64,000 nucleotides of DNA, from positions 1 to 64,000 of the forward strand of contig CAITIQ010000234.1 of NCBI GenBank assembly GCA_903892415.1. The letters are read 5' to 3'. Origin of the DNA: an uncultured delta proteobacterium (GTDB lineage: Bacteria > Myxococcota_A > Polyangia > Polyangiales > Polyangiaceae). This document shows, piece by piece, positions 34,499 to 43,236 of the stretch. Each line of letters opens with the position of its first letter. The stretch's first letter is position 1. The translations under genes were made by a program, and so were the position numbers. Under the pieces are notes generated by a model that saw only the letters and a program-made list of their open reading frames with translations, made no database searches and was not told where the DNA came from.

Positions 34499-36070
34499 TT
34501 ACTCAACGCGCTTGCCCCGCGTGACCTTGTAGTGGCGACTCGCTTCATCCCACTTCCAAGCCACATGGAAGTTCACCGGCTGGGTACCCGTCTCGGTAAC
34601 GGCGAGCCCTTTGCCTTTGATGCCGAACTCCAGCAGGTCCCCACTCTGAAACTCGCGTGCGGAATGAACAGTAAAAGGTTTATCTGCACTATCCAATAGA
34701 TCACTCGTGGGTAGGTCATCCGAGCTCAGCGTACGAGCGCGCAAGGTCGCTTGATCATCGACAGCGAAGACCACCCAGGCAGGAGACTGCCATCCATACT
34801 GTTGTGTCAGCCCGTCGGGACGGTAGGCAATGACCTGTAGCTCGTTACCGCGCTCAACAATCCCTTTGATGCGAGTCGGCTGGGCGTACTCCACTGGAAT
34901 ACTGCCGAACAGCGGGATGAATTCAATAATCTTTCCCTGCTTCTGAAGGACCAGGAAGTCGCCATACGTCTTGACGAGCCCCACCTCGACGTCGCCGCGG
35001 TCTGCTTGTTTGAGATAGAGCGGTTCATCCTTGACGGTCAGGGCCATGGGCCCTTGATGCGCCAAGCAGCGAATCCGATCGGGTTGTCCAGGGTGATAGG
35101 AGAGCCCAGGAGGAAAGGCCGTCGGCGCCGAGTACTTCAAGCGGTTCAGCAGTCCTGCAAAGGTGCGCGCCCGCAGCTCGGCGAGTGGTTCAAACGCAAC
35201 TGGCGTTGGAAACGTGAGCGTTAGCCGCGGCGCCGCGGTCAGCCCCTCGCTCGTCAGTTCAGGGGTGCTCAGCTTGGCAATGCGGACGCGCAATTGACGG
35301 AGGGGCGCCGCATCAAGCCGAGGCAGCACAGAGAGCGGGAGCTTTGCTTCGAGCTGATAGCCGTCGGGAGTCGCAAGCGCTTGGTGAGCAATCGGTGCGA
35401 CCTCGATCCAAACGCCGTTGGGCCCGCGCTGGCTCATCTCGCCGCTTGCTCGGACCCGCAAGGCACTGATGAACTCGGCCTTGTGGGTCGTGACTAACTG
35501 CTCGTACCCAGCGGCCTTGGCTTGGCAATCAGTTGCTTCTTTCGGCGTCTTTTTTCGGCCTTTGAAGATGCTGCCTTCGGGCCCGGATTCTACCACGTGC
35601 TCGCAGTCAAAGGCCCATGGCTCGCCCCCGCGGGAGAACCACTCGCCCACAGGCGCCAAGGCCGGGGGCTCCACCGATAGCTCGATCTCAAAGCCGCTCT
35701 TGGCGCTACCCGCGAGCTCTGCGGCGAAGAGGACCCCATTATCTGTAAGGGCCAAGCCAACCCGTGATAACGCCTTGCTCGGATTGCTATCGAGCTGCTC
35801 GGTTGCCGTTAGGGAGCCCCACTCCGTGAGCTTGCCGTCGACCGCAAAGTCATTGGGTACGCTTTTCAAGGCGATACTAATCGCGTCGACTCGAGCTTCG
35901 GCGGGTGGTGACGCTGAACTCAGCGGGGCGCTCGTGCTCGGGGCCTCTGCCGGTCTTGATGGCTCGACCGGGATTGTGCCGTTGCAGGCAATGGCGAACG
36001 CGGCAATGACTCGTGCCAAAGTCGAAGCTCTGCCTACTGCATCCACCTTCGGTGCGATGATCCTTCTCAT
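34499..36070 (-). CDS. CBM9-like lipoprotein, partner of the pentaheme cytochrome
   Basis: 523 aa from ATG 36070, which overlaps the upstream cytochrome stop as ATGA. A signal peptide with a lipobox-like IAC anchors it. Residues about 55-270 resemble a family 9 carbohydrate-binding-like beta sandwich (VDGKLTEWGSLTATEQ, DNGVLFAAELAG), a domain also found with multihaem redox proteins. The C-terminal half is beta rich without assignment. Translational coupling suggests it works with the pentaheme cytochrome. The coding sequence for the signal peptide contains a copy of the dispersed repeat. Confidence 0.65.
   Translation of the reverse strand: MRRIIAPKVDAVGRASTLARVIAAFAIACNGTIPVEPSRPAEAPSTSAPLSSASPPAEARVDAISIALKSVPNDFAVDGKLTEWGSLTATEQLDSNPSKALSRVGLALTDNGVLFAAELAGSAKSGFEIELSVEPPALAPVGEWFSRGGEPWAFDCEHVVESGPEGSIFKGRKKTPKEATDCQAKAAGYEQLVTTHKAEFISALRVRASGEMSQRGPNGVWIEVAPIAHQALATPDGYQLEAKLPLSVLPRLDAAPLRQLRVRIAKLSTPELTSEGLTAAPRLTLTFPTPVAFEPLAELRARTFAGLLNRLKYSAPTAFPPGLSYHPGQPDRIRCLAHQGPMALTVKDEPLYLKQADRGDVEVGLVKTYGDFLVLQKQGKIIEFIPLFGSIPVEYAQPTRIKGIVERGNELQVIAYRPDGLTQQYGWQSPAWVVFAVDDQATLRARTLSSDDLPTSDLLDSADKPFTVHSAREFQSGDLLEFGIKGKGLAVTETGTQPVNFHVAWKWDEASRHYKVTRGKRVE
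36005..36052. repeat. Dispersed copy of the palindromic repeat
   Basis: 36005-36027 matches 84-105 with one inserted A, and 36037-36052 matches 65-80 with one substitution, in the same orientation but without the middle part. It lies inside the coding region for the lipoprotein signal peptide. A weaker match of 13 bases occurs at 14615-14627, across the acr3 stop codon. Confidence 0.6.
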
Positions 36071-37197
36071 GGTTCCTTGATTGCGCATAAGGGAGGCAGC
36101 AGCACCTCCGCAATGACCTGTTGGTTGGTGTCGCTCGCTACGCCGAGCCTTGCTGCAAGTCCTTCCGACATACGCTGATAAACGACTTCGACGTGCAGCG
36201 TATCGTTCGCGACGTCGGCGCCAAAAGGAAGCCACACCGTCTGCGGGCTACCGTCTGCCACAAGCCTTTCATCGCCGGTTTGACGGCGCTCGCTGCCCGT
36301 TTCCGAGGGGACCAGCTCGAATCGACGCTCCAATCCAACGGGGCTTGCCAGGGCGCCCCCGGAGCTTCGTGCGCGCACCTCCAATCGCCGGAAGAGGTCG
36401 CCTGTCGGCACTGCGTGGCCAGCGCCAGTAACGGTGAGTGTCACGCTGACCGCTCGGTTAGGAGCTCGCTCGGCGCTAACCGACAGCGCGCTCCGCAACA
36501 ACTGGTCATCCACTTCGAAGCGGTGACTCCTATGTTGCTTTGGCTGGTCCGAGGCACCGTCTTCCACGACCGGCATGTGGCAGTTCTGGCAGCTCACATC
36601 GGCCAGCGGCGAAGCAGCGTGCTCGCTTAGCGTCGATTGCATGGGCACTCGCTGCCGCTTCGGAAACTCGAACTCGTGACAGCCTGCGCAGGCCGCTGCG
36701 GTCGACAACCTCGCGTCGCCCAAGGTCGGGTGGGATTGGCTGAGTAGGCTTCGAGGTCCAACGATCTGACCTACTTGGACGTGACAGGTGACGCATCCAA
36801 CCCCAAGATCACGCTGCTGCTGGGTGCGAAATGGCACCTCGCTATCGCCAACCTCGGCCGGCGCCTCGGGCGCATGGCAGCCCCGGCAGAAGGGCAGCGG
36901 CTCGAGCTCGAGCGCTGCTTGAAAAATCGGATCTTGGTAGGCCTGCTGATGTTTGGAGCCTCGCCACTCGCGCGCCTCTTCATTGTGACAGCTCTCGCAT
37001 TGCTCATTCAAACGCACGACGTCTAGGCCTGCGCGGAGCTGGGCTCCAGGGTGGGGGAGCGGCAAGGCTTTGTGGCGGCTTAGCGCTGCAGCCTGCCAAA
37101 CAGGTACGCCACCGAGCACCGCTACTACGCAAAGCAATGAGAGCGACCTCCGTTTCAGGAGAGGCTTTGCTGAGCGATCGTTGGGGCGTACATGCAT
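36067..37197 (-). CDS. Pentaheme cytochrome c family protein
   Basis: 376 aa from ATG 37197. An N-terminal membrane anchor or signal (LLCVVAVLGGVPVWQAAAL) is followed by five CxxCH motifs at residues 67-71, 104-108, 135-139, 170-174 and 203-207, in the same order as the paralogue at 11581-12852. The C-terminal haem-free domain also resembles that paralogue (GHAVPTGDLFRRLEVRA). It is probably a periplasmic electron carrier; the adjacent lipoprotein is translationally coupled. An open frame to 37320 adds residues before the anchor and is less likely. Confidence 0.85.
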   Translation of the reverse strand: MHVRPNDRSAKPLLKRRSLSLLCVVAVLGGVPVWQAAALSRHKALPLPHPGAQLRAGLDVVRLNEQCESCHNEEAREWRGSKHQQAYQDPIFQAALELEPLPFCRGCHAPEAPAEVGDSEVPFRTQQQRDLGVGCVTCHVQVGQIVGPRSLLSQSHPTLGDARLSTAAACAGCHEFEFPKRQRVPMQSTLSEHAASPLADVSCQNCHMPVVEDGASDQPKQHRSHRFEVDDQLLRSALSVSAERAPNRAVSVTLTVTGAGHAVPTGDLFRRLEVRARSSGGALASPVGLERRFELVPSETGSERRQTGDERLVADGSPQTVWLPFGADVANDTLHVEVVYQRMSEGLAARLGVASDTNQQVIAEVLLPPLCAIKEP

Positions 37198-37373
37198 ATC
37201 TATCGTCAGCAGCTCGTGTGCGCTGTCAGAGGCGACCAGTCCCCTCGCAATGGAGCGTTCATACTCTGGACTTGGTCGAATGTAACCAGCGCACATCTTC
37301 TCGAATAGCTCAGGAATCATGGAGCTTTGCTATGGCGTTCTCGGCGAGCGCCCGGCTCTTGTATGCTCCGGCC

Positions 37374-38087
37374 ATGACCTTCCGGCCCAGCCTCATCTTC
37401 TTGCTCCTCGCGGGCTGTGCGACGGGCGAGCCGCTCAAGCTCAATGGAAGCACGAGCGGGCTGGGCGGGGCGGAGCCTTCGGCAGGCTCCGATGCAGGCG
37501 CCGCCGATAGCGCCGGCGCGACAGGCACTGGTGCGGCTGGAGCTGCAGGCGGTTCGGGTGGCGCGGGGTTAGGCGCTGAAGGTGGTGGCGGAATGTCCGT
37601 ACAACCGAGCTGCGGCGACGGGACGATCGACGCGGGCGAGGAGTGTGACGATCAGAACGGCCAATCTGGGGATGGCTGTGCCGCCTGCATGATTGAATGT
37701 GCTCCCAGCGAACTGAAGGACCCGCTGAGCGGCCACTGCTACAAACTATTCGTTGTCAGCTCGGCGCAATCCGCAGCTGAGGCAAACTGCCAAACGTGGG
37801 GCGGCGCACCAGGGCTTGGTCACCTCGCGTCGTTGAGCTCAGCCGCAGAGAACGTGCTCGTCGGCGGCTTGATCACCGACAACACCTGGATAGGGGCTGA
37901 TGATCTCGGCGGCAGCTGGGCTTGGCTCGACGGCTCAGCGTTCGCCTATGAAAATTGGCAGAACGGCGAACCAAACTTCCCCGGGATCGAGCACTGTATG
38001 TTCGCCGACGCTGCCGACAAGTGGCATGACCACAACTGCGCAGATCTTCGGCCCGCCTACCTTTGTGAGCGCGGTAGCGGCAACTAG
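37374..38087 (+). CDS. C-type lectin lipoprotein
   Basis: 237 aa. Signal peptide and lipobox LAGC (Cys15), a Gly/Ala/Ser linker about 25-75, one DUF4215-type cysteine repeat (CGDGTIDAGEECDDQN) and a C-type lectin domain about 108-236. The lectin part has the conserved WIGADD and the sugar-binding triplet EPN (WQNGEPN) usual for mannose-type Ca2+ sites, then WHDHNC in place of WND and a final YLCE. It probably displays a carbohydrate-binding domain on the cell surface, perhaps for prey contact. The 3' end overlaps the convergent gene by 4 bp. Confidence 0.85.
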   Translation: MTFRPSLIFLLLAGCATGEPLKLNGSTSGLGGAEPSAGSDAGAADSAGATGTGAAGAAGGSGGAGLGAEGGGGMSVQPSCGDGTIDAGEECDDQNGQSGDGCAACMIECAPSELKDPLSGHCYKLFVVSSAQSAAEANCQTWGGAPGLGHLASLSSAAENVLVGGLITDNTWIGADDLGGSWAWLDGSAFAYENWQNGEPNFPGIEHCMFADAADKWHDHNCADLRPAYLCERGSGN

Positions 38088-38551
38088 CGAGCTTTGCAGG
38101 CGTCGCTCATGCTCGCGGGAGCTCCCTCCGGTACGAAGCCTTCGCGAGAATGGCGTTGGTACTCGTTGACGAAGGTTGACCGTCCGACGAGCCTACCCGA
38201 AGCGTCATAGAACGAGCTGAAGGAGGTGAACACGAAGCTCCGTGGATCGGTCTCCACGCGGAGAACGGTGAACCCGCCCACCTGGCCAATGCGCACGCTG
38301 GTGTTGCCTTTGCACTGCGCTTCGATCTCTTGCGTGAGCGGCAAGCAAGCAATCGGCGAGCAAGCTAGGGGCCCGGACGCCTGGTTCATTGTGCTGTTTG
38401 GAGGCGCTGGCTGGGACGGCCTTGTGGCGCACCCAGCCGCTGCACCCAGGAGAGCAATTCCGTAAACCAAATTTTTCGGGATGCGCTTGAGCAAGGCTGG
38501 AACCTTACGGCGTGCGGCTCTGAGTGCAACTACGAAGTAGGCGCCGTCCAC
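38084..38551 (-). CDS. Small Cys-containing lipoprotein
   Basis: Up to 155 aa from GTG 38551; a TTG at 38494 would put the signal peptide (IPKNLVYGIALLGAAAGC) at the N-terminus and may be the true start. The mature part has Cys residues at LACSPIACLPL, EAQCKG and SDACKA. The C-terminal domain is a short beta structure (RIGQVGGFTVLRVETDP). No family recognised. Confidence 0.55.
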   Translation of the reverse strand: MDGAYFVVALRAARRKVPALLKRIPKNLVYGIALLGAAAGCATRPSQPAPPNSTMNQASGPLACSPIACLPLTQEIEAQCKGNTSVRIGQVGGFTVLRVETDPRSFVFTSFSSFYDASGRLVGRSTFVNEYQRHSREGFVPEGAPASMSDACKAR

Positions 38552-38681
38552 TCATGCGCAGCCGACTGCCTTTGGGTTGAACGCGAAAGGCAAAGCTTGC
38601 ACAACGCAGAGCCACTTCGCGCCGTCCATCAACCACATAAGGCTGTGCAGCGCGTGGCACACATCCTGTATTGAGCTGCTC

Positions 38682-39461
38682 ATGGACTTCTACGACATCC
38701 CGCCGGGCGCGCTCCCGGCCGCGGATCCTGCTAAGGCCTTCTCCTCCCCTGGCTCAGCTTTGATCGCGGCGTGGGAACAAGCCGGTGGAGACGTCAAAGC
38801 GCTGCGCAAGGTGTACAATCCGCTGCCCCATTGGCCCGACTCCAAGTCCGGACTCACCATTGGCATGGGCTACGACCTGAACCATCAGAATGATCAGCTG
38901 CTGAAGAAGGAGTGGGGCAAGGTTCTCTCCCCGGAGGATCTGGCCAAGCTTTCGGACTACACGCCCAGCATCAGCTCCAAGGGTAAGCTGATCCCCAAGG
39001 CGAAGAAGCCGAGCAAAGCCGCGCTGGTCGCCACTAAGGACGTGGTCATCAAGTACGACGACGCCGTCAAGGTCTACGAAGAGAAGGTTTTACCTCGCTA
39101 TCAAGCGATGGCTAACGATGCCTTTCCTGGCTTCGCCTCACTCGACCCTTACACCCAGGGTGCGTTGCTCTCGATGGTCTACAACCGCGGCCCCGCCTAC
39201 AGCACCAAGAAGGGCAGCAAGAAGGCGAGGGCGCTGCGCAAGAAGCACTTCATGGAGATCCGCGAGGCCGTGTTCAAGCACGACACCAAGGCGATCGAAG
39301 CAGTGCTGCGCGCCATGAAGTCCGAGCACACCAACCGCGCAACCAAGAAGGGGCTACATCGACGTCGTGATGCGGAGGCCGACTTGATCAAGGACCATCA
39401 GCAGGAGATCGACAAGTTCTACAAGACCTCACCAATGTGGGATCCGAACTTCTATATTTGA
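38682..39461 (+). CDS. Lysozyme-like (GH24/pesticin-type) protein without signal peptide
   Basis: 259 aa. The plan matches T4-lysozyme-like muramidases: WEQAGG with a candidate catalytic Glu, then DSKSGLTIGMGYDL supplying Asp and Thr equivalents, a linker with Lys-rich repeats, and the C-terminal helices DPYTQGALLSMVYNRG and GLHRRRDAEADLI. It would cut peptidoglycan. There is no signal peptide or lipobox, so it would need a secretion system such as T6SS, or cell lysis, to reach the wall. No holin, spanin or immunity gene was recognised nearby. Confidence 0.65.
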   Translation: MDFYDIPPGALPAADPAKAFSSPGSALIAAWEQAGGDVKALRKVYNPLPHWPDSKSGLTIGMGYDLNHQNDQLLKKEWGKVLSPEDLAKLSDYTPSISSKGKLIPKAKKPSKAALVATKDVVIKYDDAVKVYEEKVLPRYQAMANDAFPGFASLDPYTQGALLSMVYNRGPAYSTKKGSKKARALRKKHFMEIREAVFKHDTKAIEAVLRAMKSEHTNRATKKGLHRRRDAEADLIKDHQQEIDKFYKTSPMWDPNFYI

Positions 39462-39508
39462 GTGGGCGTCTCTCTGGGACGCTCCTACGTGATAATAGTC
39501 CCGGCTGA

Positions 39509-40157
39509 GTGAGCCCGCTTCTTCTCGGCCTGTATCTTGGCGTAATTGCTTCAGTCACATTGGTTGGAGTGTTCGTCTACGCCATTCAGCGTGACCGGGC
39601 CTATCTCTGGTACGTGGTATTCCAAGTGGGCACGGCCTCGCACGTCCTCGTCAGCGATGCCACCGGCGTCGGGGTGCTCGAGCGGGTGGGCGTTGGTTTC
39701 GCCGATGTTCATCAGTTCCTGCGACCCTTCTCGGCGGGGATGATGCTGCTCGGTACAGTCATGTTTGCGGCGACATTCCTCCATACCGGGCGTCGTGTCC
39801 CTCTCGGGCACTGGTTTCTGACCGGCCTTGCTTGCTATGCGGTCGGCTTGATGGCGCTCTCTCTCGTGGGCCTCGGAAACACGGCCGGAAGACCACTCCG
39901 CTATTTGGGCGTCGTCGCCCCAGTTGCGATTTTGCTGGTCGGCGTCGACGATCGACGAGCAGCATTTGTCCCTTCCTCGGCAGCACCACGACGCACTGCC
40001 GATCGGCGCGTCCGTCGAGCCGCTGGCCGAGGTCGAGCGTCGACACATCCTCAGCGTCTATGAGTCTTGCACGCGAAACAAGACCCACACCGCAGCAGCG
40101 CTGGGCATCGCGGCTGCCACGTTACACCGCAAACTGAAAGCCTACGGCGTGCCCTGA
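39509..40157 (+). pseudogene. Two-component relic: 7TMR-DISM sensor joined to NtrC-type Fis helix
   Basis: The first part (GTG 39509 to about 39945) encodes about five membrane helices in the 7TMR-DISM style (VYAIQRDRAYLWYVVF, LRPFSAGMMLLGTVMFAATFL), as found at the front of sensor kinases. From about 39955 the next frame encodes the end of an NtrC-type response regulator: a short linker, AEVERRHILSVYESC, and a Fis-type helix-turn-helix (NKTHTAAALGIAAATLHRKL). The kinase core, receiver and AAA+ domain are missing. The join lies at a short tandem TCGACGATCGACGA, as expected for deletion between direct repeats. Confidence 0.7.
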
Positions 40158-40330
40158 CTGGTCACGGCGAACTCTCTCATTTCGAGAGACTCACTCAAAA
40201 CGCGTGAGTGAGCGACCCGCTGTCCGGCGAAGAATATGGGCTAAGGACACGCTGATTCCCTAGCCACCAGCGAGGCACGGCAGTTGCCCAGGGGCCCACG
40301 CAGCGGCCACCCGCTGCCGAGAGGGATCCC

Positions 40331-41023
40331 ATGTATTTCCGATTGTCTTTCAGCTCCACCGTCGTCTGTAGCCTCGCTATGGTGATGGCTGTTGCGGTTG
40401 ATGCCACGGCACAAGCCGAGGAGGCCCCTCCAATGCCGCCAACGAGCGAAGCCGCGCCAGCCGAGCCAACCCCGTCCACATCGAATCCTGGCACAGGCGC
40501 AACCACGAGCCCGTCGGGAACGCCGGCCGATGACCGTCGCGCAACCACGAGGCATTCCCTCGAAGGCGCCTACTTTGGACACAACTTTACCCACCCGGGC
40601 GGGCTAATCGGTTATTCGTTTCGTGCCCTAGAAACCGAGGACTCCTTGCATGCCCTCGTCGTAGGTGCTGACGTTGGCAGCTACCACTGGGCTCACAACG
40701 AAGTTGGGGTCTTCATCCTTCCGCGTGCAGGCTGGCGTGGGCGCCATAGCATTGGCCTGCAAGGCGAGGTCAACTTCCATCTAGGCTACCTCCAAGCACT
40801 TTTGGCCGGGCCTGCCTACTCGGTAATCAATGGCGAGGTGGAAAGCGCCTCGCGCGCCGGTTATTCCTACTTCATCTTTGGCCCGAGCATAGGGGTTGGT
40901 TGGCACATAGCTTCGGTCGGGATCACTCCGTTCGCTCGTATAGGAGCCAATTGGCAGACCCCCAACTTCGATCAAACGCTGCTTCGCCTCACTTCGACCT
41001 ACGGCGTGGAGGTTGCGCTATGA
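40331..41023 (+). CDS. Exported beta-barrel-like protein
   Basis: 230 aa. Signal peptide about 1-28 (ending ATAQA), a Pro/Thr/Ser linker 30-70, then a domain with amphipathic beta strands (SLEGAYFGHNFTHPGG, SIGLQGEVNFHLGYL, YFIFGPSIGVGWHIAS), consistent with a small outer-membrane barrel or barrel-like lipid-binding protein. Its stop overlaps the hydrolase start as ATGA, so the two are coupled. Confidence 0.55.
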   Translation: MYFRLSFSSTVVCSLAMVMAVAVDATAQAEEAPPMPPTSEAAPAEPTPSTSNPGTGATTSPSGTPADDRRATTRHSLEGAYFGHNFTHPGGLIGYSFRALETEDSLHALVVGADVGSYHWAHNEVGVFILPRAGWRGRHSIGLQGEVNFHLGYLQALLAGPAYSVINGEVESASRAGYSYFIFGPSIGVGWHIASVGITPFARIGANWQTPNFDQTLLRLTSTYGVEVAL

Positions 41024-42057
41024 GCCGCACTTTGCGAGCCACGTGCGTCTCTTTGGCGCTGTTCTTCGGCGCAAGCAGTTGCACCGCCGACTTCCAGGAC
41101 GGCGACGAGTTCTTCTACCTAACGAGCAAAGACGTCTCGATGCCGGTGTGGGTAACCGGGAACTGGCAATCGAATCGAATCATCGTTCACATCCACGGCG
41201 GACCGGGAACCACCAACGGTATCTACTTCCAGAAGTCGAGCTATCAGCGCTTGGCTGAGGACTATGGCATTGTCTACTGGGAGCAACGCGCGTCCGGGTC
41301 GGCAAAAGGCAATAGCCGGAGTGACCTCACCATGGATCAGTGGCTGAAGGACTTGGACGACTTATTCGTGGTGCTCGAGGACCGCTACCCAGACGCTGAG
41401 TTTGTCTTGATGGGTCACAGCTTCGGCGGGTTCTACGGCCCGCGCTGGCTGCTCGAATCCGGTCGGCAAGCAAAGGTCAAGGCGTGGATTGAGCAGGACG
41501 GTGCGCACGATGCCTCGTGCAAGTCGTGGCAGCACTGCGTGGACTTTGCACTTTCAAAGGAGGTGGAAGGCGCTGAGGAGTTCTTTCGTGACGTCTATCG
41601 CTGTGACCTGACCACCAACGAGACCAATATGATTGAGGACCACGATGGGAAGATGGTCCATCTTTGGCTAAGCGAGTATGTGCGCGAGGCCGGCGGCTAC
41701 GATGTCGACCCGGATAAGGTGCTCACCGGCGCCGAGACGACGGAAATTCTCTTTCATTCGATGTACGACATCTTCGCGGTAACCAAGAATTCCCCGCTCC
41801 CGTTAGAGGGCTACTACGGTACTGACCTGACGCCTCGGCTCGGCGAAATCACTGTGCCTACGTTGGTCTTGTGGGGCACTCACGATGAGATCACCAGCCA
41901 CAAGAACGCTCAGCCAGGCTTCGAGGCCTACGGCGCACCATCATCGCAGAAGCGGCTAGTGCTCTTCGAGAACTCAGGGCACAACCCTTGGGCAGAGGAG
42001 CCCGACGCCTTCTACGATGCAGTGTCAGGTTTCCTCCGCGATACAGTCTGGCCCTAG
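41020..42057 (+). CDS. Alpha/beta hydrolase lipoprotein (S33-like)
   Basis: 345 aa. The signal peptide ends in SSC (about Cys20), a probable lipobox. The catalytic domain has the oxyanion motif HGGPG, the nucleophile elbow GHSFGG, and the catalytic His in NSGHNPW, with an Asp in GTHDEI. HGGPG with this elbow is characteristic of proline iminopeptidase-type hydrolases, but the substrate is unproven. Four Cys in the cap region (CKSWQHC, RCDL) fit an extracytoplasmic location. ATG 41020 overlaps the upstream gene stop. Confidence 0.8.
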   Translation: MSRTLRATCVSLALFFGASSCTADFQDGDEFFYLTSKDVSMPVWVTGNWQSNRIIVHIHGGPGTTNGIYFQKSSYQRLAEDYGIVYWEQRASGSAKGNSRSDLTMDQWLKDLDDLFVVLEDRYPDAEFVLMGHSFGGFYGPRWLLESGRQAKVKAWIEQDGAHDASCKSWQHCVDFALSKEVEGAEEFFRDVYRCDLTTNETNMIEDHDGKMVHLWLSEYVREAGGYDVDPDKVLTGAETTEILFHSMYDIFAVTKNSPLPLEGYYGTDLTPRLGEITVPTLVLWGTHDEITSHKNAQPGFEAYGAPSSQKRLVLFENSGHNPWAEEPDAFYDAVSGFLRDTVWP

Positions 42058-42164
42058 TCCGCGGTCACACGCGACTGTGAGGCTCGGCCATGACCTCTCG
42101 GGTAATGGCTTCCTCGCTCTGCCCAGCCCAAAGAAGCGCCCTAGGACGCAACGGAGGGAGCTGG

Positions 42165-42623
42165 ATGAAACACTCGACTCACAAGCAATGGCTCAAGGTT
42201 ACTGCGGTCGTTATTGGAGCCTTTGGGCCAGTGTTCTTCTTGGGCACCATGGCGCAGACCTTGGAGCCAGCGCGACTGACGCTTGACCTATTGAGTTGGC
42301 CCGTCGATGGGGTGACCACCTACGCACACCCGGATACTCGCTTTCTTTCGGCGCTGACCGGCGGCTTCCTGTTTGGCTGGGGCGTGACCGTATGGTGCTT
42401 GTCCTCTTGGGTGTATGACCTCGCACCCGAGGCCGTTCGCCGTACAGTCTTGGCCGGCCTTTGTTCTTGGTTCTGTTTGGACAGCGCGGGTTCCATTGCG
42501 TCGGGAAACGCGTCGAACGCGCTTTTCAACGTGCTGGTGCTGGCTCTTGCAGCTGGGCCGCTGTGGTTTCCCGCAGGCGATAAGGACCCTGCAGGCACGG
42601 CCAAGTCGGCTGCGAGTCACTGA
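42165..42623 (+). CDS. Four-helix membrane protein
   Basis: 152 aa from ATG 42165, preceded by GGAGGG at 42152-42157. Four predicted membrane helices (VTAVVIGAFGPVFFLGTM; FLSALTGGFLFGWGVTVWCLSSWVY; a Cys-containing helix near CSWFCLDSAGS; LFNVLVLALAAGPLWF). No family recognised. It ends 3 bp from a convergent membrane-protein gene. Confidence 0.6.
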   Translation: MKHSTHKQWLKVTAVVIGAFGPVFFLGTMAQTLEPARLTLDLLSWPVDGVTTYAHPDTRFLSALTGGFLFGWGVTVWCLSSWVYDLAPEAVRRTVLAGLCSWFCLDSAGSIASGNASNALFNVLVLALAAGPLWFPAGDKDPAGTAKSAASH

Positions 42624-42625
42624 CG

Positions 42626-43132
42626 TTAGTCGCCGCGGGGCGCTTGCTCGAGGGCCGTCGTGTACGGGCGAGCTCGCCTCTCGGCGAACCCATCGACGAG
42701 CAAGCCCACACCCGAAAAGAACACCAAGGCGATGCCTAGCCCTTGTGTGAAGTCCCCGCGGGTCGCGAAGCGAAGTCCGAGCCCCACAACGCCGAACGCC
42801 GCCCAAACCACAAGGTAGGTAGGCCAGGCCCGATTCACCTTTTCCATTCGAGCGAGCTCGGCACGCTTAGCCGCTTCGGGCTCATGCTCGATTGAGGCTT
42901 GCAACGTCGCGACCTGGGCGGGCGTGCGGAATCCGACGGCGCCACCAACTCCGGTCATCACCAGACCCATCACGAGAAACGGAATCGCCACGCCGCGCGC
43001 GAAGCCTCCCGCTTGGTCGCTGAGGAGCCACCCTCCGAACACCAGGCTCAAGAGCCCGAGCGGTAGAATAAAGACCAAGGCTTCGATCTTTTCGCCTTGG
43101 AAGTAGGCCGTCACGATCTCCAGTAACTTCAT
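42626..43132 (-). CDS. Membrane protein, function unknown
   Basis: 168 aa with about four membrane helices (ALVFILPLGLLSLVFGGWLL; VAIPFLVMGLVMTGVGGAVGF; YLVVWAAFGVVGLGLRF; LGIALVFFSGVGLLVDGFA) and a charged helical loop between helices 2 and 3 (EHEPEAAKRAELARMEKV). No conserved motif recognised. Confidence 0.6.
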   Translation of the reverse strand: MKLLEIVTAYFQGEKIEALVFILPLGLLSLVFGGWLLSDQAGGFARGVAIPFLVMGLVMTGVGGAVGFRTPAQVATLQASIEHEPEAAKRAELARMEKVNRAWPTYLVVWAAFGVVGLGLRFATRGDFTQGLGIALVFFSGVGLLVDGFAERRARPYTTALEQAPRGD

Positions 43133-43236
43133 GGCTGCTCCTCGAGCATTGTTAGGTTGTGTCTAAATGTGATTCGTGTTTCTTCGCCTGGAATAGACAT
43201 CGCGTCCACCTCAGAACAAGAGCAGGGAGGTGGCTC

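Noticed and set aside
36831..37373. Long N-terminal extension of the lectin gene
   Set aside because: It lies antisense to the cytochrome gene and precedes an obvious signal peptide starting at 37374.
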